Positions 1 to 8,066 of a stretch of DNA of 23,943 nucleotides are shown one piece after another. A program made the position numbers and the translations under genes. The first letter of the stretch is position 1. Each line of letters opens with the position of its first letter. The notes beneath the pieces were generated by a model, which saw only the letters and a program-made list of their open reading frames with translations, made no database searches and was not told where the DNA came from. Origin of the DNA: UBA3064 sp016868095 (GTDB taxonomy: Bacteria > Pseudomonadota > Gammaproteobacteria > Burkholderiales > Burkholderiaceae_E); NCBI GenBank assembly GCA_041175665.1, contig JBEDEM010000028.1:1-23943 (forward strand), written 5' to 3'.

Positions 1-585
1 CGTGCCAAAGCCTTGGTGGTCAAAGACGGCATGGAAACCGACGCCGAAATGGGCCCGCTGGTGACTGCGCAGCACCGCAGCAAGGTTGAAGGCTATGTTG
101 CACAAGGCGTATCCGAGGGCGCTAAGCTGGTTGTCGATGGGCGGGGAATCCGAGTCGCAGGCCGCGAGGATGGTTTTTTCCTTGGCGGCTGCCTTTTCGA
201 TCAAGTTACCGACGGCATGAGCATTTATCAGGAGGAGATTTTTGGGCCCGTGCTTTGCGTGGTGAGAGTGAAGGATTTTGCTCAGGCGCTCGATCTTGTT
301 AATCGTCATGAATTTGGTAATGGTGTATCGATTTATACATCGGATGGTGGTGTTGCGCGAGAATTTTCAAGACGCGTTCAGGTCGGTATGGTCGGTGTTA
401 ACGTTCCAATTCCTGTGCCTATGGCCTGGCAGTCTTTCGGTGGCTGGAAGCGCAGTCTATTTGGTGACCATCATGCTTATGGCGAGGAAGGCATTCGTTT
501 TTACACACGATATAAGAGCATCATGCAACGCTGGCCTGAATCGATCGGCAAGGGTGCTGAGTTTGTGATGCCGACGATGAAATAG
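1..585 (+). CDS. mmsA: Methylmalonate-semialdehyde dehydrogenase, C-terminal part (5' end outside window)
   Basis: This is the last 194 codons of a CoA-acylating aldehyde dehydrogenase whose start lies upstream of the window; the reading frame is open from base 1. The family converts methylmalonate or malonate semialdehyde plus CoA and NAD to propionyl- or acetyl-CoA in valine, inositol and beta-alanine breakdown, in the cytoplasm. Seen here are the segments typical of the MmsA C-terminal third: MGPLVT near the start, the YQEEIFGPVL motif, and the end block with VGVNVPIPVPMAWQSFGGWK followed by FYTRYKSI. The catalytic cysteine region is not in the window. An acyl-CoA dehydrogenase follows 47 bp downstream on the same strand, a common pairing in valine/isobutyrate-type operons. 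Identity of the family is secure; the exact substrate is inferred. Confidence 0.92.
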   Translation, partial: RAKALVVKDGMETDAEMGPLVTAQHRSKVEGYVAQGVSEGAKLVVDGRGIRVAGREDGFFLGGCLFDQVTDGMSIYQEEIFGPVLCVVRVKDFAQALDLVNRHEFGNGVSIYTSDGGVAREFSRRVQVGMVGVNVPIPVPMAWQSFGGWKRSLFGDHHAYGEEGIRFYTRYKSIMQRWPESIGKGAEFVMPTMK

Positions 586-632
586 CGATCCTGCCCGTCC
601 AAGCGCTTGACAACTGATCCGAAGCCGAAGCC

Positions 633-1766
633 ATGAGTCAACACTATTACCGCGAAGAGCATGAAGCATTTCGCGAGCAGGTCAAACGTTTCATCGCAAA
701 AGAGATCCTGCCCTTCCATAGTCAATGGGAAGTCGACGGGATCGTGCCGCGTTCGCTATGGCAGCGAGCAGGCCAACTCGGTTTGCTATGCATGACTTCG
801 CCTTCGGCTTATGGTGGGCAGGACGCTGACATACTTTTTCCCTTTGTGCTCAATGAAGAGCTTGCAAAGACTTATGTGACAGGCCCCTCGTTTGGTCTTC
901 ACTCCGACATCATTGCGCCCTATCTGGTTCATTTTGGGACCGAAGAACAAAAGCGAAGCTGGTTGCCGAAAATGGCATCAGGCGAGGTGATTACGGCAAT
1001 TGCCATGACCGAACCTGGCGCTGGATCGGATCTCCAAGCGATCAAGACCCGCGCAGATCGCGACGGGGACGATTACCTGATTACCGGACAAAAGACCTTT
1101 ATATCCAACGGACAACTTGCCGATATGGTGGTTGTAGTGGCAAAGACTGACCCTAGCCAGGGCGCCAAGGGGGTTAGCTTATTTTTGGTTGAGGCCGATC
1201 GCGAGGGATTTAAGCGCGGCCGAAATCTCGAAAAAATTGGTCGCAAGGCCCAAGACACCTCCGAATTGTTTTTTGATCAGGTTCGCATACCGATCGCCAA
1301 TCGGCTTGCGCCTGAGGGCCAAGGTTTTTTCTGCCTGATGAAAGAGTTGCCTCGCGAGCGTATGCTGATCGCTGTCAGCGCGATGGCAACCACCGAAGCC
1401 GTACTTGACGATACGATCGCCTATGTCAAGTCGCGGCAGATCTTTGGCAAGCCAATTATCGATTTTCAACACAATCGTTTCACGCTTGCCGGCCTGAAGA
1501 CCGAGGTCAAGGTTGCTCGCGCCTTCATCAATCAGTGCATGCTCGAACTGCTCGAGGATCGCCTCGAGGGAGCAACAGCGGCGATGGCAAAACTACATGT
1601 TACGGAGCTGCAAAATCGGGTGATCGATGCATGCCTTCAATTGCATGGTGGTTATGGCTATATGTGGGAATACCCGGTTGCTCGCGCCTGGGCCGATTCG
1701 CGAATTTCTAGAATCTATGGCGGCAGTAGTGAAGTGATGAAAGAACTCATCGGTCGAACGCTCTGA
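633..1766 (+). CDS. Acyl-CoA dehydrogenase, LCAD-like
   Basis: A 377-residue FAD acyl-CoA dehydrogenase of normal length, which would insert the alpha,beta double bond in an acyl-CoA. Seen: the AMTEPGAGSDL flavin/substrate motif at about residues 124-134, the KTFISNG segment at 154-160, the QIFGKPI segment, and a C-terminal IYGGSSEVMKELI block. In short- and medium-chain enzymes the catalytic glutamate lies in YEGT near the C-terminus; here that position is glycine. In LCAD and isovaleryl-CoA dehydrogenases the base sits earlier in the chain, and this protein has KELPRER with a suitable Glu242, so it fits that group and need not be inactive. It is probably co-transcribed with mmsA. The ATG at 633 has only a weak ribosome site before it. 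The acyl chain is not predictable; branched short-chain substrates are plausible from the neighbour. Confidence 0.93.
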   Translation: MSQHYYREEHEAFREQVKRFIAKEILPFHSQWEVDGIVPRSLWQRAGQLGLLCMTSPSAYGGQDADILFPFVLNEELAKTYVTGPSFGLHSDIIAPYLVHFGTEEQKRSWLPKMASGEVITAIAMTEPGAGSDLQAIKTRADRDGDDYLITGQKTFISNGQLADMVVVVAKTDPSQGAKGVSLFLVEADREGFKRGRNLEKIGRKAQDTSELFFDQVRIPIANRLAPEGQGFFCLMKELPRERMLIAVSAMATTEAVLDDTIAYVKSRQIFGKPIIDFQHNRFTLAGLKTEVKVARAFINQCMLELLEDRLEGATAAMAKLHVTELQNRVIDACLQLHGGYGYMWEYPVARAWADSRISRIYGGSSEVMKELIGRTL

Positions 1767-1803
1767 CATTGAGAGGGTATTTGGGCTTTGACATGGGCGT
1801 CAT

Positions 1804-2910
1804 TTAGACCCCCTGGGTGCCGACATACACCGCATATAGCGAACGACTTGCTGCCATAAAGAGGCGATTGCGATGCCTGCCGCCAAAACATAGGTTTGCG
1901 CAGCGCTCGGGCAGATCGATATGGACCACGGGATTGGCCTGGGTGTCAAACACACGAACGCCATCAAGTCCTTCACCTGTACCCCATCCACACCATAGTC
2001 TGCCCTCGATATCACAACGGATACCATCAATACTTCCGGGTCCGGCGTCAATATGGATGCGCCCCTTGCGAAGCGATCTACCGTTTGTAGCGAGTTCATA
2101 AACCCGAATGCGTCTTGGGTTTACACCGTTCTCGCAAACATAAAGTTTTGATTCATCTGGGGAAAAGCAAAGACCATTAGGCATTTTGATATCGTCGATC
2201 ACAAGTTCGAGCTTGCCGCGAACAGGGTCGATTCGGTAAACATGAGTGGGTAACTCGGCATGCGCAGCCTCACCCTCATAAAAGCCCTGGATGCCAAAGC
2301 TTGGATCTGAAAACCAGATCGATCCATCGGATTTAACGATGACGTCATTAGGTGAATTTAATCGCTTACCCTCAAAAGAGTCTGCCAATACCGTGATTGA
2401 TCCGTCGTATTCGGTACGCGTGACCCTGCGGCTTAAATGCTCGCAGCTCACCAAGCGCCCTTGGCGATCGCGGGTGTTACCGTTTGCACATTGCGAGGGT
2501 TGGCGAAAGATGCTGCAACGACCTGAAGCTTCGTCCCAGCGCAGCATGCGATTGTTGGGAATATCAGACCAGATCAAGCTTCCCAAGTCACCAAACCAAA
2601 CAGGGCCTTCGGCCCATCGCATCCCACTCACCAGGCGCTCGACCGATGCGGCATTCACGCGCAGCTTCGCATGAGCTTGATCCAAGATTGAAAAGGCAGG
2701 GTCTGGATAGCGTGCCGCGAGGCTTATCGCGCGGTCATCAAGGCTTGCGCTTGGCGCTGGGTAGCTGGTCGATGGGTCGCTTGCCGATGGGTAGCTGTTC
2801 GATCGGGCGCTTGCCGGTGGGGCGCTGTTCGATGGGGCGCTTAAGGATGGCAGTCGATTCGCTTGAGTGTACAAACTTTGCTGTTCGGCTTGTTCAGGCT
2901 TGGGCTTCAT
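1804..2910 (-). CDS. SMP-30/gluconolactonase/LRE family lactonase with a repeat-rich N-terminal extension
   Basis: A 368-residue six-bladed beta-propeller metal-dependent lactonase. The conserved domain begins around residue 68 (YPDPAF) and includes WAEGPVW, SDIPNNRMLRWDE, ANGNTRDRQGRLVSCEH and LNSPNDV. Predicted metal ligands are Glu101, Asn245 and Asp295, with Asn188 as a substrate residue; the spacing agrees with the E18/N103/N154/D204 set of human SMP-30. Family members usually run about 300 residues. The extra first 60 residues are low-complexity Ser/Ala/Pro and are encoded by 30-bp tandem repeats. The ATG at 2910 lacks a clear Shine-Dalgarno, so the true start could be internal, for example a TTG near residue 76. 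The gene is divergent from a sugar-acid dehydratase 59 bp away, which suggests a lactone-to-acid-to-ketodeoxy-acid sequence of steps. Substrate unknown. Confidence 0.92.
   Translation of the reverse strand: MKPKPEQAEQQSLYTQANRLPSLSAPSNSAPPASARSNSYPSASDPSTSYPAPSASLDDRAISLAARYPDPAFSILDQAHAKLRVNAASVERLVSGMRWAEGPVWFGDLGSLIWSDIPNNRMLRWDEASGRCSIFRQPSQCANGNTRDRQGRLVSCEHLSRRVTRTEYDGSITVLADSFEGKRLNSPNDVIVKSDGSIWFSDPSFGIQGFYEGEAAHAELPTHVYRIDPVRGKLELVIDDIKMPNGLCFSPDESKLYVCENGVNPRRIRVYELATNGRSLRKGRIHIDAGPGSIDGIRCDIEGRLWCGWGTGEGLDGVRVFDTQANPVVHIDLPERCANLCFGGRHRNRLFMAASRSLYAVYVGTQGV
2761..2850. repeat. Three tandem 30-bp repeats inside the lactonase gene
   Basis: Units lie at 2761-2790, 2791-2820 and 2821-2850 and share a core like GTAGCTGTTCGATCGGGCGC, with a few substitutions each. 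Partial, more decayed copies appear on both sides. On the minus strand they encode a degenerate 10-residue Ser/Ala/Pro repeat in the N-terminal extension of the SMP-30 protein. The period is a multiple of three, so copy-number change keeps the frame. Confidence 0.85.
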
Positions 2911-2969
2911 GTCTTAGACTCGGTAGTGAGCGATTGTTGCCAGCAAATAAAACCACGGATAAACACAGT
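2911..2969. promoter_or_regulatory. Divergent intergenic region between lactonase and dehydratase
   Basis: These 59 bp separate the start codons of two divergent genes and must hold their promoters, or the promoters lie inside the coding ends. The stretch is AT-richer just before 2970 but I see no convincing -35/-10 pair and only a weak GGAT as ribosome site for the dehydratase. No operator can be named. Confidence 0.35.
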
Positions 2970-4730
2970 ATGAATCAATCAAAGCCGAAACACGATGCCA
3001 GGGCTAGTACCCCGCGCGACGATCAGCCCGAGGGTTTGCATCGAGGCCTTGCACACTACGGCGATCGGGAGTTTTCGCTTTTTCTTCGTAAGGCCTTTAT
3101 CAAGGGTGCTGGCTATAGCGATGATGCGCTGAATCGACCGGTGATTGGCATCATCAACACGGCAAGCGGCTTTAACCCCTGTCACGGCAATGCACCTCAG
3201 CTGATCGAGGCCATTAAGCGCGGCGTCATGCTTGAGGGTGGACTGCCTGTTGAGTTTCCAACGATTTCGGTCCATGAAAGCTTCTCGAATCCGACCTCGA
3301 TGTATTTGCGTAATCTGATGTCGATCGATACCGAAGAGATGATTCGCGCCCAGCCGATGGATGCGGTTGTCATGATCGGCGGTTGCGATAAAACTGTGCC
3401 TGCGCAATTGATGGGTGCATTATCGGCCGATGTGCCAGCCATTTCCTTAGTTACAGGCTCGATGCTAACCGGCTCGCATCGCGATCAACGCGTAGGGGCA
3501 TGTACCGATTGTCGTCGCTTTTGGGCCCGGTATCGCGCACAAGACATTGACGAGCAAGAAATCCGTGCTGTGAATAATCAATTGGTGGCCAGCGTTGGGA
3601 CCTGCTCGGTGATGGGAACAGCGAGCACCATGGCAATTCTTTGCGAGGTGCTTGGCATGATGGTCCCAGGCGGTGCTTCACCGCCTGCAGTGACCGCAGA
3701 TCGGATCCGTGTTGCCGAACGCACCGGTCGAACAGCAATTCAAATTGCAAAAGAAGCACGTAAGCCTTCAAGCTTTTTATCGCAACAGTCTTTTGAAAAT
3801 GCTTTGCGGGTTTTGCTTGCCATAGGTGGCTCGACAAATGGCTTGATTCATTTAACTGCAATCGCAGGCAGGCTAGGCATTGCGATTTCGCTTGAGCAAC
3901 TCGACGCCATGGGTCGCGAAACCCCGGTGCTTATTGATTTGAAACCCTCTGGCGAGCATTACATGGAGGATTTTCACGCGGCCGGGGGTGTGCCCGTTCT
4001 CTTGCATGCCTTGAGACCTTTATTACATTTAGACGCTTTAACAGTCACCGGAAAAACCCTTGGCGAAGTGCTCGACGATCATCTACAACGTTATCCTTTA
4101 TTTAAGCAGTCGGTCATTCGCTCCATGGATCAAGCCATTTATCCCGAAGGTGGAATCGCTGTACTTAAAGGTAACTTAGCGCCAGCAGGTTGCATCATCA
4201 AGCAGTCTGCAGCCTCAGCACATCTTGTCGAACACGAGGGTAGAGCCGTGGTTTTTGAAGGCTTAGAAGATCTTGCCCAACGCATTGACGATCCTGATCT
4301 TGAGGTTGAAGCTGACGATATTCTTGTACTTAAACAGATTGGTCCAAAAGGTGCACCAGGTATGCCTGAGGCGGGAATGCTGCCGATCCCCAAAAAACTT
4401 GCAAAAGCGGGTGTTAAGGATATGGTGAGAATTTCGGATGGGCGTATGAGTGGTACAGCTTCTGGAACTATTATTTTGCATGTTTCGCCTGAGTCAGCTG
4501 TGGGCGGGCCACTCGCATGGGTCCAAACAGGCGATCGGATTCGATTAAGCCTTAGTCGGCGCGAATTGTCCTGGCTGGTTGATGAGGAAACACTCGCACA
4601 ACGTATGAAAGAAAAGCCACTTCAAGAAGCTATGGCCGACCGTGGTTATCGTCAACTGTTTTTGCGCGAGGTCTTGCAGGCTGAAATGGGGGTGGATTTT
4701 GACTTCTTAAGAAAGAAACCTAATCAATGA
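2970..4730 (+). CDS. IlvD/Edd family dehydratase, sugar-acid (arabonate/xylonate-type) subgroup likely
   Basis: A 586-residue iron-sulfur dehydratase that removes water from a 2,3-dihydroxy acid to give a 2-keto-3-deoxy acid. Cluster cysteines are Cys71 (FNPCHGN), Cys139 (GGCDKT) and Cys212 (GTCSVMGTAST); Lys141 is the expected carbamylated magnesium ligand and Ser494 in DGRMSG the expected catalytic base. Three conserved cysteines suggest a 2Fe-2S cluster as in L-arabinonate dehydratase. The protein looks closer to the pentonate/sugar-acid dehydratases than to the valine-pathway enzyme, and its lactonase and DHDPS-family neighbours agree, but this is inference. The frame is open well upstream (to about 2484), but that part is antisense to the lactonase; the ATG at 2970 starts a normal N-terminus. 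The stop overlaps the convergent ligase by 7 bp. Confidence 0.93.
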   Translation: MNQSKPKHDARASTPRDDQPEGLHRGLAHYGDREFSLFLRKAFIKGAGYSDDALNRPVIGIINTASGFNPCHGNAPQLIEAIKRGVMLEGGLPVEFPTISVHESFSNPTSMYLRNLMSIDTEEMIRAQPMDAVVMIGGCDKTVPAQLMGALSADVPAISLVTGSMLTGSHRDQRVGACTDCRRFWARYRAQDIDEQEIRAVNNQLVASVGTCSVMGTASTMAILCEVLGMMVPGGASPPAVTADRIRVAERTGRTAIQIAKEARKPSSFLSQQSFENALRVLLAIGGSTNGLIHLTAIAGRLGIAISLEQLDAMGRETPVLIDLKPSGEHYMEDFHAAGGVPVLLHALRPLLHLDALTVTGKTLGEVLDDHLQRYPLFKQSVIRSMDQAIYPEGGIAVLKGNLAPAGCIIKQSAASAHLVEHEGRAVVFEGLEDLAQRIDDPDLEVEADDILVLKQIGPKGAPGMPEAGMLPIPKKLAKAGVKDMVRISDGRMSGTASGTIILHVSPESAVGGPLAWVQTGDRIRLSLSRRELSWLVDEETLAQRMKEKPLQEAMADRGYRQLFLREVLQAEMGVDFDFLRKKPNQ

Positions 4731-6472
4731 GCAGTAAATCGCTCACGTAGCATCGTCTTAATGATTTTTCCGTTGGCATTGCGCGGCAAGGTCTCAGGCT
4801 CAAAGCAAATCAAAACGGGTACCTTAAACGCAGCAAGTCGCTCGGCAACCCAAGCCTTGAGTGCTTCCTCGCTAACCGACAGCCCTGGTTTGCAGTGCAC
4901 AATGGCCACTGGTTCTTCGCCAAGCACACGGTGTGGGCGTCCCACCACCGCTGCATCCATGATCGCGGGGTGCTCGTAAAGGGTACTTTCTACTTCTATA
5001 CAGTAAATATTCTCACCACCGCGGATCAGGATGTCCTTTTTCCGATCAACGATGGTGCAAAAACCTTCGTCGTCAAGTTTTGCCAGGTCACCTGTTTTCA
5101 CCCAACCGTCGACAAAGGTCTCAGCAGTGGCCTTGGGTTTGTTCCAATAAGCTTTGACCACATTAGGACCCTTGGCCCAGAGCTCGCCCACGCTACCAGT
5201 GGGTAGGGCATTGCCTTCATCGTCGCAGACTTTCAATTCGCAATTGGGTAATGCGGGGCCGCAACTATCCGGGTGCGTTTCATAGTCTTCAGCGCTGTGA
5301 TGTGTGCAAGTCGCGGAGGTTTCGGTCATCCCCCAACCGGTTCCTGCAAGCGCGTGGGGCCATTGTCCACGAATTTGCCGAACAAGTTCTGCAGCGGCTG
5401 GCGCACCACCGTAGGAGACAAGTTCGAGCGACGATAAATCATAACGATGACGTTGCGGATGCTCGAGCAGTTGCCATGCGATCGTTGGTACGCCTCCTGC
5501 ACCGGTGATCCGCTCGCGCTCAATCAATTGCATGGCACGCTCGGCATCCCATTTGTGCATCATGACAATTTTTGTACCAACGAAAAGGGCAGGGCACAAA
5601 ATTGCCTGGCATCCTGTCACATGGAAAAAGGGTACTGATAGCAGATTGGCGCGTTGTGGCGCATTTGGATCAGGCAAGGGAACCGCCTGACCGCGACGCA
5701 AAAAGTTGCGCGCCCCGAGATGGGCAGCTGACCACACCGAGTTGATGGTATTTCGATGAGTTCCTAGTGCGCCCTTCGGATGGCCTGTTGTACCGGAGGT
5801 ATAAAAAATAGTAGCGTCATCGTCAGCATCAATGGGCTCATCAGGGCAGGGTAAATCTTCAAGACCTGCCCACGCCGACGCTGGCCCTAGGATGGCGTCG
5901 AGCCCAACGAAGAGGTGCTCAAGTGCGGGGAGTTGTTCACGCCAAGGCGCAATTCGATCATGTCGTTCGGCATCAACTATCAAAACACGGGCGCCCGAGT
6001 CTTCCAACGCATAGTGCAACTCACGGCCAGTCCACCATGCATTCAAAGGGACCGAAATCGCACCGAGTAGTAGCGTTGCAAAAAAACTAACAGGCCACTG
6101 CGGGAGGTTGCGCATGGCAAGCGCCACACGATCGCCTCGTCCAACACCAAGCTGCTTTAAATGCCAAGCTAAGTGGATGCTCGCTTTTGAAAAGCTTTCA
6201 AAATCAACTCGTTCATCTTCATAGACAAGGAAAATTTTCTCGCCATGTTGCCTGCCATGTAAGAAAACTTCCCGAAGATTCTGCGGGGCATGCTTCCAGA
6301 CCTTTAGTCGAACCCCGCGGATATCTTTTTCTTCGATCTCAAGCGGCATGCCAGGGGCAGTAAGCTGGCGATTGGCTTCGCCAAGCGATATAGCAGGCCA
6401 CGATGAATGATGCGCTTTAGATTCCATAATCGATAAAGCAGGCCACGATGAATGATGCGCTTTAGATTCCAT
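4724..6472 (-). CDS. AMP-forming acyl-CoA synthetase (class I adenylate-forming)
   Basis: A 582-residue ANL-superfamily ligase that activates a carboxylic acid as acyl-AMP and then acyl-CoA. Motifs in order: P-loop YTSGTTGHPKG at 224-234, GWGMTETS (A5), the KTGDLAKLDDEGF hinge region and DRKKDILIRGGENIY (A8), and the C-terminal PRNANGKI with predicted catalytic Lys569. The conserved protein begins near residue 30 with the EANRQLTAPG segment seen in this subgroup. The first 30 residues are two almost identical copies of a 15-residue peptide made by a 45-bp tandem repeat, so there are two equivalent ATG starts, 6472 and 6427, both without a good Shine-Dalgarno. The first ATG is listed. The gene lies 62 bp downstream of the MoxR gene on the same strand. 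Acid substrate unknown. Confidence 0.92.
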   Translation of the reverse strand: MESKAHHSSWPALSIMESKAHHSSWPAISLGEANRQLTAPGMPLEIEEKDIRGVRLKVWKHAPQNLREVFLHGRQHGEKIFLVYEDERVDFESFSKASIHLAWHLKQLGVGRGDRVALAMRNLPQWPVSFFATLLLGAISVPLNAWWTGRELHYALEDSGARVLIVDAERHDRIAPWREQLPALEHLFVGLDAILGPASAWAGLEDLPCPDEPIDADDDATIFYTSGTTGHPKGALGTHRNTINSVWSAAHLGARNFLRRGQAVPLPDPNAPQRANLLSVPFFHVTGCQAILCPALFVGTKIVMMHKWDAERAMQLIERERITGAGGVPTIAWQLLEHPQRHRYDLSSLELVSYGGAPAAAELVRQIRGQWPHALAGTGWGMTETSATCTHHSAEDYETHPDSCGPALPNCELKVCDDEGNALPTGSVGELWAKGPNVVKAYWNKPKATAETFVDGWVKTGDLAKLDDEGFCTIVDRKKDILIRGGENIYCIEVESTLYEHPAIMDAAVVGRPHRVLGEEPVAIVHCKPGLSVSEEALKAWVAERLAAFKVPVLICFEPETLPRNANGKIIKTMLRERFTAH

Positions 6473-6520
6473 AATCGATATAGCAGGCTGTGATGGATGG
6501 TTCGATGTAGATTCGATCGA
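6386..6520. repeat. Three tandem 45-bp repeats across the start of the acyl-CoA synthetase gene
   Basis: Units are 6386-6430, 6431-6475 and a diverged third copy at 6476-6520. The first two differ at one base (CGATATAGCAGG against CGATAAAGCAGG). Each of these two carries an in-frame ATG on the minus strand in the context ATCGATTATGGAATC; the third, lying upstream of the first ATG, lacks it. Copy-number change would add or remove start codons while keeping the frame. Confidence 0.93.
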
Positions 6521-6534
6521 GATCGATCAATAAA

Positions 6535-7455
6535 TTATGGTGTTTGAACCGCTAGCAGTGATGGCAGTGCTTCGCTAGCTAATGCGATGTCGTCTTGGAC
6601 TTTCAAAAGCACACCCAACGACTGCATCACAAGATCGATGCCTAAACTTTGCGCTGCAAGTACTTGAAGGGCTCGAGCAAAGTCAATGGTTTCGGCAACG
6701 CCAGGCTTTTTAAACAAGTCCAAGCCGCGCAAGGCCTGAACCAAGCCAACAAGCTCGGTACGCAAGGCTGCGGGAATCCCCGGTACCTTTCGAGCAACAA
6801 TTGCGGCTTCGCGTTGCGCATCAGGGAAATCGACCCACTGGTAAAGGCAGCGACGTTTAACTGCATCGTGAAGCTCACGGGTACGGTTAGAGGTGAGGAT
6901 GACGAGCGGTGGGTGTTTGGCGCTTATCGTGCCTAGTTCTGGAATTGACATTTGAAAGTCAGACAGAAGTTCAAGCAAATAAGCCTCGAAGGCCTCATCA
7001 GTCCGGTCTAGTTCATCGATCAAAAGAATCGGCGCTTGGTCTTTTGCTTCGATCGCCTGCAGTAAAGGCCTGCGGAGCAAAAATCGTGGATCGTATAAGT
7101 CGTTGACCTGCATATCGCCTTGGCGACCAGTCGACTCGGCCATCCTGATCTCAAGTAATTGGCGCGCATGATCCCATTCGTAGGCGGCCTGCGATAAGTC
7201 CATGCCGTCGTAGCATTGCAGCCTGATAAGGCGTTTGCCGAGCCAGGCGGCGAGGACTTTGGCGATTTCTGTTTTCCCGGTGCCTGGTTCGCCTTCTAAA
7301 AGCAAGGGCTTGCCAAGTTGCAGCGCCAAAAAAAGAGCGGTTGCAAGCCGCCTGTCTGCAAGATAGTGCTGAGCTTGCAGGGCATTCAGTGTTTCGTCGA
7401 TATCTTTGGGCAACGAGGCTGGGGGGTCCGTTCCTTCTCGGGCTTTTGATGTCAT
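6535..7455 (-). CDS. MoxR-family AAA+ ATPase (CoxD-like)
   Basis: A 306-residue AAA+ ATPase of the MoxR class, usually a chaperone that helps insert or activate a metal cofactor. Seen: Walker A GEPGTGKT at 55-62, Walker B LLIDELD at 144-150, and a TSNRTRELHDAVKRR sensor-1/arginine segment. It is divergent from a CoxS/CoxL-type hydroxylase, matching CoxD in carbon monoxide dehydrogenase clusters, where CoxD helps build the Cu/Mo site. MoxR proteins usually work with a von Willebrand A partner (CoxE); none is encoded next to it here, where an acyl-CoA ligase follows instead. The frame extends 10 codons upstream to 7485, but the ATG at 7455 has a GAGGAA site just before it and gives a normal N-terminus. 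Confidence 0.9.
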   Translation of the reverse strand: MTSKAREGTDPPASLPKDIDETLNALQAQHYLADRRLATALFLALQLGKPLLLEGEPGTGKTEIAKVLAAWLGKRLIRLQCYDGMDLSQAAYEWDHARQLLEIRMAESTGRQGDMQVNDLYDPRFLLRRPLLQAIEAKDQAPILLIDELDRTDEAFEAYLLELLSDFQMSIPELGTISAKHPPLVILTSNRTRELHDAVKRRCLYQWVDFPDAQREAAIVARKVPGIPAALRTELVGLVQALRGLDLFKKPGVAETIDFARALQVLAAQSLGIDLVMQSLGVLLKVQDDIALASEALPSLLAVQTP

Positions 7456-7575
7456 CGATTCCTCGGGTGCATGGCAAAACGGCATTATGGACCGATCGTG
7501 GGGGTCATTCGCTGAATCGTCTTCAATGATCGGCTAGGATTGAAACAAGCAAGTCTCATAGAAAGGAAGCAAGTC
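7456..7575. promoter_or_regulatory. Divergent region between MoxR ATPase and hydroxylase operon
   Basis: This 120-bp gap must hold the promoter of the coxS-coxL pair and probably that of the MoxR gene. It contains an imperfect inverted repeat, CCGATCGT at 7492-7499 and ATGATCGG at 7526-7533 (7 of 8 bases pair), a possible regulator site. An AAGGA ribosome site at 7563-7567 precedes the CoxS start. No promoter hexamers are convincing. Confidence 0.35.
7459..7464 (-). promoter_or_regulatory. Ribosome binding site of the MoxR ATPase gene
   Basis: GAGGAA on the minus strand, three bases before the ATG at 7455 (five from GAGG). It decides for this start over the in-frame ATG at 7485, which lacks such a site. 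Confidence 0.6.
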
Positions 7576-8052
7576 ATGCATCGCATCACCATCACTGTGA
7601 ACGGTCAAGAACACCACTGCGAAGTCAGCCCCGAGAGCTTATTGGTGAGCTTATTGCGCGAACAACTCGGATTAACCGGCACCCATGTCGGCTGTGATAC
7701 CTCTCAGTGCGGTTGCTGCACGGTGTTGCTTGACGGTGTCTCGGTAAAAGCCTGTGCTGTGCTCGCGGTGCAGGCCGATGGCTGCTCGATCAACACGGTC
7801 GAAGGTCTTAGCAAAGATGGCGTTTTGCACCCGATTCAAGAGGCCTTTTCTGCCTGTCACGGTCTTCAATGCGGGTTTTGCACCCCTGGGATGATGATGA
7901 CGGCGGCATGCCTGCTGAGTACCAACCCCACACCGAGTGACGAAGAGATTGTTCATGCCATCGAGGGTAATCTTTGCCGTTGTACAGGCTATGTGAACAT
8001 TATCGAGTCGGTTCGCGAGGCTTCTCGCCTGATCGCCACTCAACAAGCTTAA
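7576..8052 (+). CDS. CoxS-type 2Fe-2S subunit of a molybdenum hydroxylase
   Basis: A 158-residue iron-sulfur subunit of the xanthine oxidase/CO dehydrogenase family, which passes electrons from the molybdenum centre. Two 2Fe-2S clusters are bound by Cys40, Cys45, Cys48 and Cys60 in the plant-ferredoxin-like domain (GCDTSQCGCC) and by Cys99, Cys102, Cys134 and Cys136 in the helical domain (CGFC and CRCTGY). All eight ligands are present. The ATG at 7576 has AAGGA 8 bases upstream and gives the standard start; an upstream in-frame start at 7540 is less likely. The large subunit starts 14 bp after the stop. There is no adjacent FAD (CoxM) gene, so the electron path after these clusters is unclear. 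Confidence 0.95.
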   Translation: MHRITITVNGQEHHCEVSPESLLVSLLREQLGLTGTHVGCDTSQCGCCTVLLDGVSVKACAVLAVQADGCSINTVEGLSKDGVLHPIQEAFSACHGLQCGFCTPGMMMTAACLLSTNPTPSDEEIVHAIEGNLCRCTGYVNIIESVREASRLIATQQA

Positions 8053-8066
8053 AACGGAGCATATCG

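Noticed and set aside
1746..1766. Acyl-CoA dehydrogenase apparently lacking its catalytic glutamate (YGGSSEV instead of YEGT)
   Set aside because: LCAD and isovaleryl-type enzymes keep the base in an earlier helix, and KELPRER here supplies it; the end block also matches LCAD.
2484..2969. Long upstream extension of the dehydratase frame
   Set aside because: It is antisense to the conserved lactonase gene and gives no recognisable protein; the ATG at 2970 starts a normal family N-terminus.
7492..7533. Inverted repeat CCGATCGT/ATGATCGG as a defined operator
   Set aside because: Only 7 of 8 bases pair, the spacer is long, and GATC-containing words look frequent throughout the window; reported only as a weak possibility within the intergenic entry.
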